From an uncultured Collinsella sp. (lineage in GTDB: Bacteria; Actinomycetota; Coriobacteriia; Coriobacteriales; Coriobacteriaceae): a stretch of 13,581 nt of DNA. Position numbers and translations under genes: made by a program. Positions 12,295 to 13,581 of the stretch are shown here, piece by piece (the stretch's first letter is position 1; every line of letters starts with the position of its first letter). Where the stretch lies: contig CAUDZT010000057.1 of NCBI GenBank assembly GCA_958453935.1, positions 1-13,581 of the forward strand. The letters are read 5' to 3'. The notes beneath the pieces were generated by a model that searched no databases, had not been told where the DNA came from, and was given only the letters and a program-made list of their open reading frames with translations.

Positions 12295-13581
12295 TTACCA
12301 TTCACGACCCAGATAAACATGGAAGTGCAGCGCCTGAAGAACACGCTCTTCGCCGCTATCCGCGTTTTTCAGGCAAAGTGCATACTCCGCGCGTTCATCA
12401 AGTTCAACGGTTGGACGCACCGTCAGCATTACATTAAAGCGGCGCGCCCTCGCATCGACTTCAGTCAAATCGGCTACGATTCTTGCAATGTCGGTTACAG
12501 GGTTTCCGCTGCGATCGACAACAAACACTTCATAGTTCGCAGGAAGAATCTTGCCGACCACCGCCTCATCTTGCAGAAATTCCAGGAAGAAAGACGTATT
12601 CGAGATGGATTCAAGTTGCGTAACGAGGGACAAGCCAACGGGGCTCGATGCGACAAAGCCACGCGTTCCGGCGCGCTTATTGCTAAAGGTCAAAACCGGC
12701 ACACACATCTCCTGCAATGAGATGCCGCCATGGACAAAGTTCTCGCCTCCGCCGGGACGTCGCAAACGCACGCATTCACGTGGCGAAAAGCCCACGAGGC
12801 TACCAGCAGAAGCGGGTAGAGCAACCTTAAGCAGCGTATCGGACTCAGAATCGCTCGAGGCAACAGCCCAGCGGCGTCCAGCCTCAATGACGTCACCCGC
12901 CACGTCCGCAACACTCGTATGATCATATTCGGCAAGCGGCTCTGCGGTGTACAGAAACCCATGATCTGCCGTAATGACGATTCGAGACGACATAAACTCA
13001 CGCACAATGAGCTTGACCAGCACCGATAACTCGTCAATTGTTTCATCGCAGGCATGAAACGCCCTGCGCTCGGTTGCGGCCTTGTCACCAATGGCATCAA
13101 TGAGATCGTGATAGATATAGACAACGTTCGCGTCTCCCACGGCTTTCTTGCGTTCGGCACGGTCCATCTCGCCGACAAAACGGTCATAGCGAACCGCAAC
13201 AGCGCCCTCATAATGCTTGCCAATCACCTTTTGGCGGGATTCGATGGTATCGACGCGCCCCCCGTCAACAAGCACGCCAAAGCCCGATCCTGCCTCTCCG
13301 CATGCCTCGTAACGCATCGTTCCATGAGGCAACAAGGCAGCCATACCGCATCTGGTTATCGAAGGAACCACGCCTTGCACGGCACCAAGCTCGCACTGAC
13401 CCTTTGTCTCGCGCTCAAGACGCTCGGCGAGTTCTGCAGCAACCTCATAGCGCAAAGCATCAGATACGATGACCCAAATACGCTTTCCGCGGCGATTCGC
13501 GGGCTCAACGTAGCTCAGATCAAAATGGTTGATTTCCGATCTCAGCCGAACACATTGAGCAAATAGGCCGTTCCCGCACCT
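12295..13581 (-). CDS. pglZ: BREX-1 phosphatase-domain protein PglZ (N-terminus beyond window)
   Basis: Open frame reaching the right edge: 428 C-terminal residues of PglZ, an alkaline-phosphatase-superfamily core component of BREX phage defence. The frame runs without a stop from 13581, so the start lies outside. Visible motifs, numbered from the edge: IWVIVSDALRYEV at residues 35-47 (metal-binding Asp41), PSITRCGMAALLPH at 73-86, YIYHDLIDAIGDK at 155-167 and the second metal-site motif TADHGF at 204-209. The PS-T--GMAALLPH stretch is typical of type-1 (type A) PglZ. BREX blocks phage replication and usually works with a PglX methyltransferase, BrxC, BrxB and BrxL. Those genes would lie to the right, and no brxL follows on the left. 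GC content is moderate, lower than the core genes. Confidence 0.92.
   Translation of the reverse strand, partial: RCGNGLFAQCVRLRSEINHFDLSYVEPANRRGKRIWVIVSDALRYEVAAELAERLERETKGQCELGAVQGVVPSITRCGMAALLPHGTMRYEACGEAGSGFGVLVDGGRVDTIESRQKVIGKHYEGAVAVRYDRFVGEMDRAERKKAVGDANVVYIYHDLIDAIGDKAATERRAFHACDETIDELSVLVKLIVREFMSSRIVITADHGFLYTAEPLAEYDHTSVADVAGDVIEAGRRWAVASSDSESDTLLKVALPASAGSLVGFSPRECVRLRRPGGGENFVHGGISLQEMCVPVLTFSNKRAGTRGFVASSPVGLSLVTQLESISNTSFFLEFLQDEAVVGKILPANYEVFVVDRSGNPVTDIARIVADLTEVDARARRFNVMLTVRPTVELDERAEYALCLKNADSGEERVLQALHFHVYLGREW

Noticed and set aside
12142..12720. Plus-strand 192-codon frame across the small ORF and pglZ
   Set aside because: It overlaps two minus-strand genes with better support, has no recognisable motif and has no ribosome binding site.

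Overview
The window is about 13.6 kb of high-GC bacterial chromosome. The gene content (ATP-type PEP carboxykinase, DegV, MarR and TrpS in short monocistronic units) and its short hairpin repeats suggest a gut actinobacterium of the class Coriobacteriia, most likely Collinsella or a close relative. This is an impression from sequence style, not a database match.

Layout, left to right. Position 92-1141 (+) is tryptophanyl-tRNA synthetase with a terminator. From 1.5 to 6.1 kb a run of minus-strand genes follows: a short MGMT-family alkyltransferase, a DegV fatty-acid-binding protein, a MarR-family regulator, a stand-alone B3/4 tRNA-editing-like protein and PEP carboxykinase. Four copies of a 37-bp hairpin repeat lie 12-30 nt past stop codons in this run, at every gene end except the MarR-DegV junction. 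They alternate in orientation and probably act as terminators. The pckA-flippase divergent intergenic region holds a perfect 16-bp palindrome and another hairpin repeat. Position 6494-8068 (+) is a Wzx/MOP-type polysaccharide flippase. A 388-bp gene-free stretch after it contains a 123-bp element with perfect 12-bp inverted ends and a bidirectional terminator. Next come a divergent pair, a PPP-type phosphoesterase (-) and a two-RCK_C K+/H+ antiporter (+). This pair is bracketed by an exact 20-bp inverted repeat at 8427-8446 and 11231-11250.

The accessory part is 11.24-13.58 kb, all on the minus strand. It is the downstream end of a BREX-1 phage-defence operon. The C-terminal ~428 residues of PglZ run in from the right edge, followed 27 nt later by a 65-aa acidic protein of unknown function. 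Then a strong promoter, a short structured RNA and a strong intrinsic terminator lie directly in front of a DUF3800 (RNase H-fold-like) gene. The BREX-1 gene normally found after pglZ, brxL, is not there. The DUF3800 gene is clearly AT-richer than the flanking core genes, and its last codons and stop lie inside the 20-bp repeat, so this repeat is a plausible island edge.

The most interesting unit is promoter-RNA-terminator-DUF3800. Its architecture resembles type III toxin-antitoxin loci and the structured RNAs previously reported upstream of DUF3800 genes. Here it sits in or beside a BREX locus.
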